Positions 36,176-46,884 of a stretch of DNA of 64,000 bases are shown one piece after another. Made by a program: the position numbers and the translations under genes. Location of the stretch: assembly GCF_000024785.1 (NCBI RefSeq), contig NC_013441.1:5144603-5208602 (forward strand), written 5' to 3'. Source of the stretch: Gordonia bronchialis DSM 43247. Its GTDB lineage: Bacteria; Actinomycetota; Actinomycetes; Mycobacteriales; Mycobacteriaceae. A model generated the notes under the pieces. It had not been told where the DNA came from and ran no database searches. It was given only the letters and a program-made list of their open reading frames with translations. How positions within the stretch are numbered: the stretch's first letter is position 1; the number at the start of each line of letters is the position of its first letter.

Positions 36176-36180
36176 GATGT

Positions 36181-36193
36181 GTAACACTGTAAC
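36181..36193 (-). promoter_or_regulatory. Candidate TetR operator: GTAAC-ACT-GTAAC
   Basis: Two GTAAC words spaced by three bases sit just upstream of the TetR start, in the short divergent gap before the lipid kinase gene. Their position suits autoregulation. They are direct, not inverted, repeats, which weakens the case. Confidence 0.35.
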
Positions 36194-36230
36194 GCATGAT
36201 CTCCCCGTCGAGACAACGGCGGTGCCGGCC

Positions 36231-37151
36231 ATGAGACCGGCCGCGCCCGAACATGTGACGCTCCTGGTCAACCCGTCCGCCCGTCACGGGGCCGGCGCCC
36301 GGGTCGCCGAAGACGCTGCTCGCGCGTTGCGCGACGCCGGTGTGCACATCGACGTGCTCGTCGGCCACGACGCGGTGGAGGCCGCCGACCTGGCCGGCAA
36401 GGCTGCCCGCGGCAGCAGCGACGCGCTGGCTGTGGTCGGTGGTGACGGCACCGTCCGGCTCGCGGTCGAGGCCACCATCGGCACCGGCACCCCACTCGCG
36501 GTGATCCCGGCCGGCAGCGGCAACGACGTCGCTCGCACCCTCGGTATCCCCCTCGGCGATCCGCGGGCGGCCGCCGAGGTGATCGTCGGTGGTCATCGCC
36601 GACAGATGGATCTGGGCCGGGTGACCTTCCCCGACGGTCGCAGCGCCCTGTTCACCACCGTCGCCGCCACCGGTTTCGACGCCTCGGTCACCGAACGCGC
36701 GATCGGGATGTCCTGGCCACGCGGTCAGGCGCGGTACACGATCGCCGCGATGCGCGAACTCGCCGAACTCCGGTCCCGGTACTACCAGGTGCGCGTGGAC
36801 GACGAGCGTGTCGAGGGTGACGTCGTGTTCGCGGCGGTCGGCAACACCACCTCCTACGGCGGCGGCATGCAGATCACGCCGAACGCATCGATCGCCGACG
36901 GCCTGCTCGACGTGACCCTGGCCCACCGGCCCGCGCGGTTCGCCCGGGCAACGATGGCCCGTGTGTTCCCGAAGGTGTTCTCCGGCAAGCACATCACCCA
37001 TCCGACGGTGCTCACGATGCGCGGTCGTGAGGTGGAGCTGTACTGCGATCCGCCCGCCCTGGTGTCGGTTGACGGTGACCTCGTCGGGATGCTGCCGGCG
37101 GTCTTCGAGGCGGTGCCCGACGCCGTCGAGGTGTTTGTCCCGAGGCACTGA
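36231..37151 (+). CDS. Diacylglycerol/lipid kinase (DgkB/YegS-type)
   Basis: ATG 36231 gives 306 residues. LLVNPSARHGAG opens the catalytic domain, VVGGDGTVRLAV is the nucleotide-binding GGDGT motif, and IPAGSGNDVARTLGIP follows, as in the family. ATGFDAS and NTTSYGGGMQITPNASIADGLLDV complete it. The enzyme phosphorylates a lipid alcohol such as diacylglycerol at the membrane inner face. The upstream alternative start would overlap the TetR leader. Linkage to glpD is suggestive of glycerolipid metabolism. Confidence 0.9.
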   Translation: MRPAAPEHVTLLVNPSARHGAGARVAEDAARALRDAGVHIDVLVGHDAVEAADLAGKAARGSSDALAVVGGDGTVRLAVEATIGTGTPLAVIPAGSGNDVARTLGIPLGDPRAAAEVIVGGHRRQMDLGRVTFPDGRSALFTTVAATGFDASVTERAIGMSWPRGQARYTIAAMRELAELRSRYYQVRVDDERVEGDVVFAAVGNTTSYGGGMQITPNASIADGLLDVTLAHRPARFARATMARVFPKVFSGKHITHPTVLTMRGREVELYCDPPALVSVDGDLVGMLPAVFEAVPDAVEVFVPRH

Positions 37152-37186
37152 CCGCGCGGTGACATGGCGCGGGGTCGGCTTCGATA

Positions 37187-37204
37187 CGCACCCCCGGGGG
37201 TGCG
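37187..37204. repeat. 18-bp perfect palindrome downstream of the lipid kinase
   Basis: CGCACCCCCGGGGGTGCG is a perfect palindrome with no loop, 36 bp past the lipid kinase stop and in a 171-bp gap between convergent genes. It is embedded in sequence resembling dispersed repeats common in Gordonia (CTTCGATACGC... and ...GGCTCGACCAGC). It could contribute to termination, but its symmetry leaves little room for a hairpin loop. Confidence 0.5.
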
Positions 37205-37322
37205 CTCTGGTGGTCGCGGACGTTGTCGGGTTGCGAGTGGACGTTCGACGCGCGGCGGCTCGTTCCTCGCCGTCGCGGCTCGACCAGCTGTCACGTAGCC
37301 CCCAGCAAGGGGAAGCATCAGC

Positions 37323-38792
37323 TCAGCCCTGTCGTGCCGCCCACCACTCACGCAGCGCGTCCTCCGCTTCTTCGTGGCTGAGTGGTCCGCGGTCCAGGCG
37401 AAGCTCTTTCAGGTACCGCCAGGCCTCCCCGACCAGCGGGCCCGGCGGTAGCCCGAGCAGTTCCATGATGGCGTTGCCGTCGAGGTCGGGCCGGACGCGA
37501 TCAAGATCCTCGGCCGCCGCGAGGTCGGCGATGCGCTGCTCGAGGTGGTCGTAGTTCTGTTGCAGTCGCCGGGCGCGTCTCTTGTTGCGCGTCGTGCAGT
37601 CCGCGCGGACGAGTTTGTGCAGACGTCCGAGTAGGGGTCCGGCGTCGGTGACATAGCGGCGGACCGCCGAGTCGGTCCAGGTGCCGTCGCCGTATCCGTG
37701 GAAGCGCAGGTGCAGGTAGACCAGATCGGCCACGTCGGAGACGACCGCCTTCGGATACTTCAGTGCCCGCATCCGCTTGCGGACCATCTTGGCGCCGACG
37801 ACCTCGTGATGATGGAAGCTCACCCCGCCGCCGGGCTCGTGGCGGCGCGTGGCCGGTTTACCGATGTCGTGCAGGAGTGCCGCCCATCGCAGCACGAGGT
37901 CGGGGTCGCCCTCTTCGAGGTCGATGGCCTGCCGCAACACCGTCAGCGAATGCTGGTAGACGTCCTTGTGCTGGTGATGTTCGTCGATGGTGAGTTTCAT
38001 CCCGGGAACCTCGGGCAGGACGTGCTGGGCGAGCCCGGTCTCCACCATGGCGTCGATGGCATCGATCGGGTACTCACCGCAGATCAGCTTGTCGAGTTCC
38101 ATTCGGACCCGCTCGGCGGTGATGCGCTCGATCTGATCGGCCATCCGGGTGATGGCGTCGGCGACGCGCGGGGCGAGCCGGAAGCCGAGCTGCGAGATGA
38201 AGCGCACCGCGCGCAGCATGCGCAGCGGGTCGTCGCCGAAGGAGTCCTCCGGGGCCGCCGGGGTGTCGATGACGCCGGCGAGCAGCGCGGTCACCCCATC
38301 GAGCGGATCGAGCAGGTCCTGCGCGCCGTCGGCGTCGACACGCACCGCCATGGCGTTGATGGTGAAGTCGCGCCGGACGAGATCACCGTCGAGCGTGTCC
38401 CCGAAGGTGACCTCGGGATTGCGTCCGACCCGGTCGTAGGCGTCGGCACGGAAGGTGGTGATCTCGATCATGGCTTCGCCCTTGCGGACGCCGACGGTAC
38501 CGAATTCGATACCCACGTCCCAGATCGCGTCGGCCCATCCGCCGACGAGTTCGAGGATCTGTTCCGGGCGCGCATCGGTGGTGAAGTCCAGGTCGTTGCC
38601 GAGTCGGCCCAGGATCGCGTCGCGGACCGATCCGCCCACCAGATAGAGCTCGTGACCGGCGTCGGTGAAGAGCGCACCGAGCGGTCCGAGGACGTCCCCG
38701 AGCCCCCGCAGGGTCACCGCGCCGGCGGCGAGCAGGCGGGTTCTGCGGTCCGGATCCGTCGCTGGCGATCCGGGCGCGGTGGAGTCTGTCAC
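37323..38792 (-). CDS. pcnA: CCA-adding tRNA nucleotidyltransferase
   Basis: I start at GTG 38792, giving 489 residues, close to the M. tuberculosis protein. The nucleotidyltransferase head has LYLVGGSVRDAILGRLGNDLDFTTDA with the catalytic Asp pair. RRDFTINAMAV follows, and an HD domain has HHQHKDVYQHSLTVLRQ and WAALLHDIGKPATRR. It adds or repairs the 3-prime CCA of tRNAs. It is divergent from the NUDIX gene, as in the reference gene order (Rv3907c/Rv3908). Confidence 0.95.
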   Translation of the reverse strand: MTDSTAPGSPATDPDRRTRLLAAGAVTLRGLGDVLGPLGALFTDAGHELYLVGGSVRDAILGRLGNDLDFTTDARPEQILELVGGWADAIWDVGIEFGTVGVRKGEAMIEITTFRADAYDRVGRNPEVTFGDTLDGDLVRRDFTINAMAVRVDADGAQDLLDPLDGVTALLAGVIDTPAAPEDSFGDDPLRMLRAVRFISQLGFRLAPRVADAITRMADQIERITAERVRMELDKLICGEYPIDAIDAMVETGLAQHVLPEVPGMKLTIDEHHQHKDVYQHSLTVLRQAIDLEEGDPDLVLRWAALLHDIGKPATRRHEPGGGVSFHHHEVVGAKMVRKRMRALKYPKAVVSDVADLVYLHLRFHGYGDGTWTDSAVRRYVTDAGPLLGRLHKLVRADCTTRNKRRARRLQQNYDHLEQRIADLAAAEDLDRVRPDLDGNAIMELLGLPPGPLVGEAWRYLKELRLDRGPLSHEEAEDALREWWAARQG

Positions 38793-38901
38793 GGCTTGCC
38801 ACCCTACCGTCGCCGACCGGCCGGGCCGTGACCGCCGAGTCATCTGGGCGTCCACACGCGCCGGACTCCGGGCAAACAGCAGGTGACCAGCAGCTAGCAT
38901 C

Positions 38902-40134
38902 GTGACTGTGTCCACCGATCCCTCGACCAACCCTTCAGACGTCAGTCGCGACGTCGTCCGGGGTGGTCGGGCGGCAGGTCAGCCCGAGGACACCGCCACC
39001 ACGCCGGCCCACCCGGGTCAACAGCCCGGTGCCGGCCGCAACCGCAACCGCCGCGGCCGTCGTCGGCGCGGCGGACGTAAGGGCGAAGCACGCACTCCCG
39101 AGCGGCAGCCGCCGGACAGCCCCCAGCGCGCCGGCCTGCCCACCACGCCGACCACGGCACCGCCATCGGATTCGGCCCCGCCCTCCCCGACGCGCCCGCC
39201 GGCGGGACCGGCCGGGGCGACCTCCGCGGGGACCACACCCGACGCCGCGCAGCGACCCGACTCGGTTCCGACGCCCAACGATCTGGCCCGTGGTCGACGA
39301 CGCGGTGCGACGCCGGTGCCCGACCCTGATCGCGTGGCGGCCTCGGTGGATCGTCTCCCGGTGGATCCCGACCGTCCGCGGCCGCGCGTCACCCCGCCCA
39401 AACCGTCGGACCTGGTGTCGGTGACGGCGACGATCACCAAGACCGGCCTGACCGCGGCGGCCAAACCGTCGGGGAAGAAGCGTCGGCGTCCGCCTCGCCC
39501 GGAACGGCCGAACGGCGAGCGGCTGCGGACCGTGCGGGAAACCTCGGCGGGTGGGTTGGTGATCTCTGACCTCGACCTTCCCGTCGACGAGCTGTCCGCC
39601 GCCCTGATCGGCCGGGTGGACCGGCGCGGTCGGATGATGTGGTCGTTGCCGAAGGGCCACATCGAAACCGGGGAGACCGCCGAGCAAACCGCCATCCGCG
39701 AGGTGGCCGAGGAAACCGGCATCCACGGCACCGTGGTGGCCCCGCTCGGCAAGATTGACTATTGGTTCGTCAGTGAAGGCCGCCGTATCCACAAGACGGT
39801 GCACCACTATCTACTGCGCAGCGTCGGCGGCGAATTGTCCGACGCCGACTACGAGGTCAGCGAGGTCGCGTGGGTGCCGTTGCACGAGCTGCCACGTCGG
39901 CTCACGTACTCTGACGAGCGGCGACTGGCCCGGATGGCCCGCGGCGTGATCGCCGATCTCGCCGCAGACCCGCACCGCCTGGCCAAGTCGGAGGCCGACA
40001 GTATCCGCACCGAACCCAACGCCTATGAGAAAGCCGCAGCCGCGCGCAATCAGCGCCGTAACGAGACGCCGCCACCGGTCCGGTCTCGTCGTCGGCGACG
40101 CCGTTCGCGCAGGCCGTCGGCGGGCGATGGCTGA
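38902..40134 (+). CDS. mutT4: NUDIX hydrolase with long disordered N terminus (MutT4-like)
   Basis: GTG 38902 gives 410 residues. About 190 residues are disordered and rich in Pro, Arg and Thr, including [12 protein letters not shown]. The NUDIX domain (about 205-340) has the box [23 protein letters not shown], a full match to GX5EX7REUXEEXGU, and SLPKGH before it. The C-terminal tail is again arginine-rich. The family hydrolyses nucleotide derivatives, possibly oxidised dNTPs or dinucleotides. The position next to pcnA supports the MutT4 name; activity is inferred. Confidence 0.88.
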   Translation: MTVSTDPSTNPSDVSRDVVRGGRAAGQPEDTATTPAHPGQQPGAGRNRNRRGRRRRGGRKGEARTPERQPPDSPQRAGLPTTPTTAPPSDSAPPSPTRPPAGPAGATSAGTTPDAAQRPDSVPTPNDLARGRRRGATPVPDPDRVAASVDRLPVDPDRPRPRVTPPKPSDLVSVTATITKTGLTAAAKPSGKKRRRPPRPERPNGERLRTVRETSAGGLVISDLDLPVDELSAALIGRVDRRGRMMWSLPKGHIETGETAEQTAIREVAEETGIHGTVVAPLGKIDYWFVSEGRRIHKTVHHYLLRSVGGELSDADYEVSEVAWVPLHELPRRLTYSDERRLARMARGVIADLAADPHRLAKSEADSIRTEPNAYEKAAAARNQRRNETPPPVRSRRRRRRSRRPSAGDG

Positions 40135-42844
40135 CGGCCTCGGGCGGCTGCAGCGACGACGACGCACCCGTGCGCCCGGGCGTGGTGTCGCCCTGCTCGC
40201 AGCGCTTCTGCTGACCGCGCTGATCGCGGCGCCGAGCACCGCGCAACCCGCCGGCACCGACGAGCGGATCTCCTTCGCGCGGATCGTCGTCGATACCCTG
40301 ACCCCGACGATCGTGACCACCACCAGCGCCCCGGTGGTGACGGTGGCCGGTCACGTCGACAACACCAGTGACCGCACCGTCCGAGACCTGACGATCCGGC
40401 TCGAACGCGGTGCCGCGGTGACCTCGGCCGCCGGATTGCGCAGCAGCCTGGCCGTCGATCATCCGCCTGTCGCTGCTGCGGGCGGGTTCCGGCGTCTCAC
40501 CGACACCCTGGCACCGGGTGGGCGGGCCGACTTCACCATCACGATGCCGCTCTCGACCGCCGACGGTCTGCAGATCTCGCGGCCCGGCGTGTATCCACTG
40601 CAGGTCAACGTCAACGGCGTCCCGGATTACGGCAGCACCGCACAGGTCGCCGGGTCGCGCACGCTGCTTCCGGTGCTGTCACTGCCACCCGACGCCGATC
40701 GGGCGAGTGGCTATGTCCAACCGGCGACGGAGGACTCCGGCACCACCGACGATGACATCCCCGGCCTGGGACCGGACGGCTCGGTGTCGGCGAATCTGTC
40801 GAGCCCCGCGCGGATGACGATGCTGTGGCCGCTGGCCGCTCCCCCGCAACTCGCCGCGGGAGTGCTGGGTGCGGGTACCGAGCCGGTGCGTCTGATCAGC
40901 GAGGACCTGGCCCGTTCCCTGGGTGACGGTGGCCGGCTGGCGAACCTGCTGGCCGCGCTGAGTGCGGTCGTCGGAAGCCCGCCGCCGGGCACCAGCGGAA
41001 CGTCGGAGTCCACCGGGGACTCCGGGTCGGACAGCAGCGAACCCAACTCCCCTCAGCCGCCACCGGCCGCTGCCCCGCTGGCGGGCGGGCTGTGTCTGGC
41101 CATCGATTCCGATCTGCTCGTCACGGTGCGGGCGATGTCGCTCGGATACGTGGTGTCGACCGATCCGGGCGACCCTCGCTCGTCGACGGTCGAGGGCACC
41201 GGCAGTGACACCGCGACGCGCTGGCTGGCCGAGCTGCGCCGGGTCGCGTCGAAGCTGTGTGTCGTCGCGCTGCCGTTCGCCCAGGTCGATCTCACCTCGC
41301 TGGCCCGCGTCGGCAACACCGCCCTGAGTGCGGCCGCCCTCACCTCCCCGGCCGACGTCGTCGACGCGATCCTCGGTGTCCGCAGCATCCGGAATCTGGC
41401 CGTCCCGGCGGTGGGCGCCATCGACGCGGACGGCGCGGGCGTCCTGACCGGCGCGCGAGTACCCGGGGTCGCGGTGAGCACCGGTTCGATCCGGCCGCAA
41501 TCACAACCCGACGACGGCGGGCTCTACCGCCTCGACGGTCTGGGTGTGGCCACCTACGAGGCCCCCATCACGGCCGCGCTCGGCGGCCTGGGCACCTCCC
41601 CCTCGATCCCCACCATCACACCGGCCGATCAGGTCGTCGACCTGGCCGCGGAGTCCGACCTCAGCCGTCGTCAGGCCGCCCTCGCCGCGCTGGCCTACCC
41701 GGCGATCTCCGCGCCGCTGAGCCCGCGCCCCGGGTCACCGTCGTCCGACGACGATGCCGCGACACCGGTAGCCGGCCGCGGAGCGCTCATCGTGCCGCCG
41801 ACGTACTGGTCACCGACCGTCGCCGACGCCGACGCTCTCTTCGACACCGCCCGCCTGCTGGTGGATGCCGGTGCGGCGAGCGCGGAGTCGTTCCCGTCGC
41901 TCGTCGAGGCGGTAGAGCGGGCCCGTACCCCCGCACGATTACGCAACCCACCCGGCGTCGGTCCGATCTCGCGGCTGAGTTCGGTACTGACGCCGACGAC
42001 CACCGCCGCCATCCGCGACGACGCCGAGACGAGCTGGCAGTTGCAGGGGTCGCTGGTGTCCTCCGCCGACGTCGACGCCACGCCCGAACGCTATCTCTCC
42101 CCGTTGCGCGAGGATCTGCTGCGGGCGATGCGCAGCCCGGATGTCGCCGGTGAGCCGGCACGCGCCTACCTCACCGGGCAGCAGAGTCAACGGGTGTCCG
42201 CGGTGTCATCGACGCTGCAGGGCATGCGCTCACAGGTGACGATCCTGGATCCGGGTGGCCGCTACACCCTGGCGTCCGAACGCAGCCCGCTGCTGCTGGT
42301 GGTGCGCAACGACCTCGATCTGCCGGTGCGGGTGAAGATCGCCACGACCGGTCCGGCTGATCTGGACGTCGGTGACGTGGGCGTCGTCGAGATCCCCGCC
42401 AACGGCACCCGGCAGATCCAATTGCCTACGCGCGCAGAGTCTTCCGAGGCGACATCGGTGGTGATCACCTTGTCGACGGTGACCGGCCTGCCGCTGGGTG
42501 AGCCGATCACGCTCTCGCTGCGGTCCAATGCCTACGGCCGGGTGCTGTTCATCGTCACCATCGTGGCGGGTGTCGCGCTGGTGCTGCTCACCGCGCGCCG
42601 GCTGTGGCACCGGTTCCGCGGTGAGCCCGACCCGGCCGACCTCGACCGCCCGGAGCCCGACGAGCTGGAACGACTCCTCGCCGGCAGCAGCTATCAGGAA
42701 CGACGCCGTACCCTGCAACACGAGGAGGAACGACTGTTCGACGACCCGCCGGACCCCCACGCGGACACCGGGGTGGCCGCCGAATCGGTCACCGACACCG
42801 GCGACTCCGGCGACACCACGAGCGGGACGGCCGGTCCGCGATGA
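40127..42844 (+). CDS. Secreted/membrane-anchored DUF6049-type protein (Rv3909-like)
   Basis: ATG 40127 overlaps the NUDIX gene by 8 bp and gives 905 residues; the frame upstream lies over that gene. A signal-like helix ([21 protein letters not shown], about 20-40) precedes a very large extracytoplasmic region. This ends in beta-rich NEW3-like sequence ([38 protein letters not shown]). A membrane helix (about 806-826) and an acidic cytoplasmic tail close the protein. It overlaps murJ (ATGA), as in M. tuberculosis, so a cell-envelope role with MurJ is inferred. Confidence 0.8.
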   Translation: MADGLGRLQRRRRTRAPGRGVALLAALLLTALIAAPSTAQPAGTDERISFARIVVDTLTPTIVTTTSAPVVTVAGHVDNTSDRTVRDLTIRLERGAAVTSAAGLRSSLAVDHPPVAAAGGFRRLTDTLAPGGRADFTITMPLSTADGLQISRPGVYPLQVNVNGVPDYGSTAQVAGSRTLLPVLSLPPDADRASGYVQPATEDSGTTDDDIPGLGPDGSVSANLSSPARMTMLWPLAAPPQLAAGVLGAGTEPVRLISEDLARSLGDGGRLANLLAALSAVVGSPPPGTSGTSESTGDSGSDSSEPNSPQPPPAAAPLAGGLCLAIDSDLLVTVRAMSLGYVVSTDPGDPRSSTVEGTGSDTATRWLAELRRVASKLCVVALPFAQVDLTSLARVGNTALSAAALTSPADVVDAILGVRSIRNLAVPAVGAIDADGAGVLTGARVPGVAVSTGSIRPQSQPDDGGLYRLDGLGVATYEAPITAALGGLGTSPSIPTITPADQVVDLAAESDLSRRQAALAALAYPAISAPLSPRPGSPSSDDDAATPVAGRGALIVPPTYWSPTVADADALFDTARLLVDAGAASAESFPSLVEAVERARTPARLRNPPGVGPISRLSSVLTPTTTAAIRDDAETSWQLQGSLVSSADVDATPERYLSPLREDLLRAMRSPDVAGEPARAYLTGQQSQRVSAVSSTLQGMRSQVTILDPGGRYTLASERSPLLLVVRNDLDLPVRVKIATTGPADLDVGDVGVVEIPANGTRQIQLPTRAESSEATSVVITLSTVTGLPLGEPITLSLRSNAYGRVLFIVTIVAGVALVLLTARRLWHRFRGEPDPADLDRPEPDELERLLAGSSYQERRRTLQHEEERLFDDPPDPHADTGVAAESVTDTGDSGDTTSGTAGPR

Positions 42845-45800
42845 GCGATCGGAACAGGACTTCGGACATGCACGACGACCCGCGCGACCGTGGCCGACGG
42901 CAACCGCCGTCTGCGGGTCGGGCGGTACCAAATCGTGCGGTACCAAATTCTGGGGTGCCCGATCGTGCGGTACCGGATCAGGACCGGCACGACCCTGATC
43001 GGGCCCTCCCGCGTCGGATCCCACCGCGCGGACCGGTTCGCGGGGCCACTCCCCTGGCCGGGCCGGTGGGCGCCCAGCCGCCCCTCTCGGGTCGCCCCCC
43101 CGGGCCCGGGCAACTGCCACGTCCGTCCGGTGCTCGTTCCGGGCCACCGCGGCAGACGCGCGTCCCCTCCGCGGCCCACCCGGCCCGGCCCGCCCAACAG
43201 GTGATCCCCGAACGGCCCGGGCCCACCGTCACCGACGACGAAGAATCCTCCACCGGACTCGCCCGCGACTCCGATTCGAGCATTCTGCGGACCAGCGGTT
43301 CCATCGCGCTGGCGACCCTGTTCAGCCGCATCACCGGATTCGTCCGCACGGTCCTCATCCTGGCGCTGCTCGGCGCGACGGTGGCCTCCGCATTCCAGGC
43401 CGCCGACGTCCTGCCGAACATGATCGCCGAGGTGCTGCTCGGCGCGGTCCTCACCGCCATCGTCATCCCGCTGCTGGCGCGCGCGGAAGCCGAGGACGCC
43501 GACCAGGGCGCGTCGTTCATCAACAAGATCTTCACGCTGACCGTCGTGGTCCTCGGTATCGGGACCGTGGTCGCGATCGCCGCGGCACCGCTGCTGACCT
43601 CACTGAACGTCGACAACGACGCATTGCGGCCGCTGGCCACCGGGCTCGCGTACTTCCTGCTTGTCGAGATTCTCTTCTACGGGCTGACCGCCCTGTTCAT
43701 CGCGATCCTCAACCTGCGCGGCTACTTCAAGCCGGGTGCCTGGGCACCGGTGCTCAACAACGTCATCCAGATCTCCGCGCTGATCACCTACTCGCTGATG
43801 CCCGGCGAACTCACCCTCAACCCGGTGCGGATGACCGATCCCCAGTTGCTGGTGATCGGCGTCGGCTGCGCGCTGGGTGTGGTGATGCAGGCCGTCATCC
43901 TGCTGCCCTTCCTGCGTCGCGCGGGTGTCCGGCTGCGTTTCGAGTGGGGCCTGGATGCGCGTCTGCGCAAGTTCGGCAACATGGCGCTGGCCGTGGTCTG
44001 CTACGTCGCGGTCCTGCAGGTGGGGTTGGTCATCACCTACCGGATCGCGTCGGCCGCCTCGGATTCCGGTATCAGCATCTACTTCACCCACTGGCAGTTG
44101 CTGCAACTGCCCTACGGGGTGCTCGGGGTCACCATCCTCACCGCCATCATGCCGAGGCTCTCGCGCAACGCAGCCGCCGACGACACCAAGGCCGTGGTCG
44201 ACGATCTGTCGCTGGCCACTCGCCTCACCACCGTCGCGCTGGTGCCGGTGGTCGCGTTCATGACGTTCTTCGGCCCGGCCCTGGCGATCGCGGTGTTCAA
44301 CTTCGGCCGCTTCGACGCCACCACCGCCGACCAGCTCGGTTCGGTGCTGGCCTGGGGTGCGTTCACCCTCATTCCCTACTCGATGACCCTGGTTCAGCTG
44401 CGCGTGTTCTACGCGCGGGAGGACGCCTGGACGCCGACGCTGATGGTGCTGGGCATCACCGCGGTCAAGGTGGTGTCGTCGTATCTGGGTCCGGTGCTGT
44501 TCGACGACCCCGACCTCGTGGTGCGCTGGGTCGCCCTGTCCAACGGCCTCGGCTATCTGGTGGGCGCCGTCGTCGGGCATTACCTGCTGCGCAAGCGTCT
44601 GGGTTATCGGAGCCTGCTGCACGTGACGCGCACGATGCTGCTCACCATCGCGGTGTCGGTGGCGGTGGCCGCGGTGGTGTGGACGGCATCCGAGCTGTCC
44701 GGGTTGCATCACCTCGTCGACGAGGCCGGCAAGATCGGGTCACTGGCCTACCTGGTGCTGACCGCGGCGGTGACGCTCGGCGTGATCTACGCACTGCTCG
44801 CCGCGCTGGGCGTGCCGGATGTGGTGTCCATCGGGAACACGGTGCGCCGCCTGCTCGGTCGGTTCATCCCGGCGCTCGCACCGCCTCCCGATCCGCAACC
44901 AGAGCGTTCCGCAACGATCACGGTTCAGTTCCCGCGCGTCACCGACGACGAGTCGCTCCCGTACTCTGGTCAGGTGCAGGTGCTGCGCCGGTTTGACCGG
45001 GGCACCGCCACCTGGCAGTCCTATTCGGTGCACTCCGGCGGGGCCGCCGGTAACCGGGACGCGCCGCGGCTGCACGCCGTTCCGCGCCCCCCGGCGCCGC
45101 CCCGTGACATGCGCTATCGGAGGAAAGGAGTTCGACGCGTGAGCGAGAGCGAGGTCGACACCACATCGCCGTCCCCCGATCCCACCACCCCGGAACCGCC
45201 CTCGGCCGATCACACCGAATCTGCCTCTCCCACCGCCACATCGGGAGCCGCCGGCCGCGACGCCGCCCCCACCCCACCGGATACCACCCCATCGGCCCCC
45301 GGTCCGCGGCGGCCGCGTGGACCGCGCCTGGTGCCCGGTGCCGCCGTCGCCGGCGGACGCTACCGATTGCTCGATCACCACGGCGGCACACGCGGACTGC
45401 AGTTCTGGCGTGCGCTCGACGTCAACCTGGACCGCAACGTCGCGCTCACCTTCGTCGACGCCGATCAGCTCGCCCCACCGCCGGAGCGCGGCGTCGCGGT
45501 CAAGACCTCCGATCAGGGTCCGCAGGCGGTTTTGTCGCGCACTCTGCTTCTGGGACAGGTGAATTCCGACGGCGTGGCCCGAGTGCTCGACGTGGTGCGC
45601 GGCTCGTCGGGTGGCATCGTCGTCACCGAATGGGTCGAGGGTTCCTCGTTGGCCGACGTCGCCGCATCCGGGCCCTCGCCGATCGGTGCCGCACGGGCGG
45701 TCCGCTCGCTCGCCGCGGCCGCGGAGATCGCACACCGTTCTGGTGGCGCCCTGTCGATCGATCATCCCGATCGCATCCGCATCAGCAACGACGGCAACGC

Positions 45801-46860
45801 CGTCCTCGCTTTCCCTGGCACCCTCGCCGGTGACGACAAGGCCTCTGACGTCCGCGGCCTCGGTGCGGTGCTCTACGCACTGCTGCTCAACCGCTGGCCG
45901 TTGGATGGTCCGTCCGGGTCCCGGCTGGTCACCACCGACGACACCACCGAGCCGGTCGGCGGATTGCCGATCGCCCGTCCGGGCGCCGACGGGGCACCCA
46001 TCGAACCCCGGGAAGCCAACTCCGACATTCCTTTCGAGATCTCTGCTGTCGCCGCTCGGGCGCTCGACGGAACGCGCGGTATCCGTACTGCCGCCACCGT
46101 GCAGCACGTACTGGATCAGGCAACGGTGCTCGATCTCAACACCGACATGCTGCCGGCCATCGGACGCGACGACGACCCGCCGGTGTCGGTCACCACCCGC
46201 TCCGACACCGGCGAGGATCCGCGCAAGCGCCGCAACGTCGGGCTGCTGGTCGGCGCCGGGTTGCTGGCAGTGTTCCTCGTCATCGCGCTGGTGGTGTGGG
46301 CGTCGAACATCTTCGGCGGTGACGACGGATCCTCGGACATCGATTCGATCATCACCAGCAGCGCCCCGCCGTCGACCCCTGCACCGCCGGGAACCGCTGC
46401 ACCACAAGCGGGTACACCGGTCGCACTGCGTTCGGTGACGGTCAAGGACTTCTCCAGCCAGCCACCGGATCCGTCGGCGAACGTCGGCAATGTCATCAGC
46501 GGCGCACCGCCGGCGTGGCGTACCGATCCCTACGACCGGACACCCAACTTCGGCGGCCTCAAGGACGGACTGGGGTTGATGTTCGACCTCGGCACCCAGC
46601 AGGCCGTCAAGACGGTGACGATCCGCACCTCGACTCCGGGCTACTCGGTGTCCATCAGGACCGCGCCGGGCGCGAACCCGTTGTTCACCCAGACCACCGA
46701 AGTCGCCTCCGGCACAGTCGATCAGCCGGTCACCACACTGACCGTCGCCAACCCCCAGGCGAGCCGCTTCGTCATGGTGTGGATCACCTCGCTACCGCCG
46801 ACAGCCAATCCGTCGGGCCGCTACCAGGCCGAGGTGGCCCAGGTCAGCATGACCTCCTGA
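42841..46860 (+). CDS. murJ: MurJ lipid II flippase fused to a pseudokinase and extracytoplasmic domain (MviN/Rv3910-like)
   Basis: The 1339-residue protein has four parts. A disordered N terminus (about 1-145) includes AVPN/AVPD repeats. The MurJ core (about 146-660) has SILRTSGSIALATLFSRITGFVRT and about fourteen helices that flip lipid II. A cytoplasmic kinase-like domain (about 830-1090) begins GGRYRLLDHHGG; it lacks the catalytic lysine (NVALTF), the HRD motif and DFG, so it is a pseudokinase. Finally a helix (about 1133-1155) precedes an extracytoplasmic discoidin-like domain. In M. tuberculosis the pseudokinase is phosphorylated by PknB and bound by FhaA. It overlaps the previous gene. 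Confidence 0.93.
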   Translation: MSDRNRTSDMHDDPRDRGRRQPPSAGRAVPNRAVPNSGVPDRAVPDQDRHDPDRALPRRIPPRGPVRGATPLAGPVGAQPPLSGRPPGPGQLPRPSGARSGPPRQTRVPSAAHPARPAQQVIPERPGPTVTDDEESSTGLARDSDSSILRTSGSIALATLFSRITGFVRTVLILALLGATVASAFQAADVLPNMIAEVLLGAVLTAIVIPLLARAEAEDADQGASFINKIFTLTVVVLGIGTVVAIAAAPLLTSLNVDNDALRPLATGLAYFLLVEILFYGLTALFIAILNLRGYFKPGAWAPVLNNVIQISALITYSLMPGELTLNPVRMTDPQLLVIGVGCALGVVMQAVILLPFLRRAGVRLRFEWGLDARLRKFGNMALAVVCYVAVLQVGLVITYRIASAASDSGISIYFTHWQLLQLPYGVLGVTILTAIMPRLSRNAAADDTKAVVDDLSLATRLTTVALVPVVAFMTFFGPALAIAVFNFGRFDATTADQLGSVLAWGAFTLIPYSMTLVQLRVFYAREDAWTPTLMVLGITAVKVVSSYLGPVLFDDPDLVVRWVALSNGLGYLVGAVVGHYLLRKRLGYRSLLHVTRTMLLTIAVSVAVAAVVWTASELSGLHHLVDEAGKIGSLAYLVLTAAVTLGVIYALLAALGVPDVVSIGNTVRRLLGRFIPALAPPPDPQPERSATITVQFPRVTDDESLPYSGQVQVLRRFDRGTATWQSYSVHSGGAAGNRDAPRLHAVPRPPAPPRDMRYRRKGVRRVSESEVDTTSPSPDPTTPEPPSADHTESASPTATSGAAGRDAAPTPPDTTPSAPGPRRPRGPRLVPGAAVAGGRYRLLDHHGGTRGLQFWRALDVNLDRNVALTFVDADQLAPPPERGVAVKTSDQGPQAVLSRTLLLGQVNSDGVARVLDVVRGSSGGIVVTEWVEGSSLADVAASGPSPIGAARAVRSLAAAAEIAHRSGGALSIDHPDRIRISNDGNAVLAFPGTLAGDDKASDVRGLGAVLYALLLNRWPLDGPSGSRLVTTDDTTEPVGGLPIARPGADGAPIEPREANSDIPFEISAVAARALDGTRGIRTAATVQHVLDQATVLDLNTDMLPAIGRDDDPPVSVTTRSDTGEDPRKRRNVGLLVGAGLLAVFLVIALVVWASNIFGGDDGSSDIDSIITSSAPPSTPAPPGTAAPQAGTPVALRSVTVKDFSSQPPDPSANVGNVISGAPPAWRTDPYDRTPNFGGLKDGLGLMFDLGTQQAVKTVTIRTSTPGYSVSIRTAPGANPLFTQTTEVASGTVDQPVTTLTVANPQASRFVMVWITSLPPTANPSGRYQAEVAQVSMTS

Positions 46861-46884
46861 CCAACAGCATTTGCCTCGCCACCA

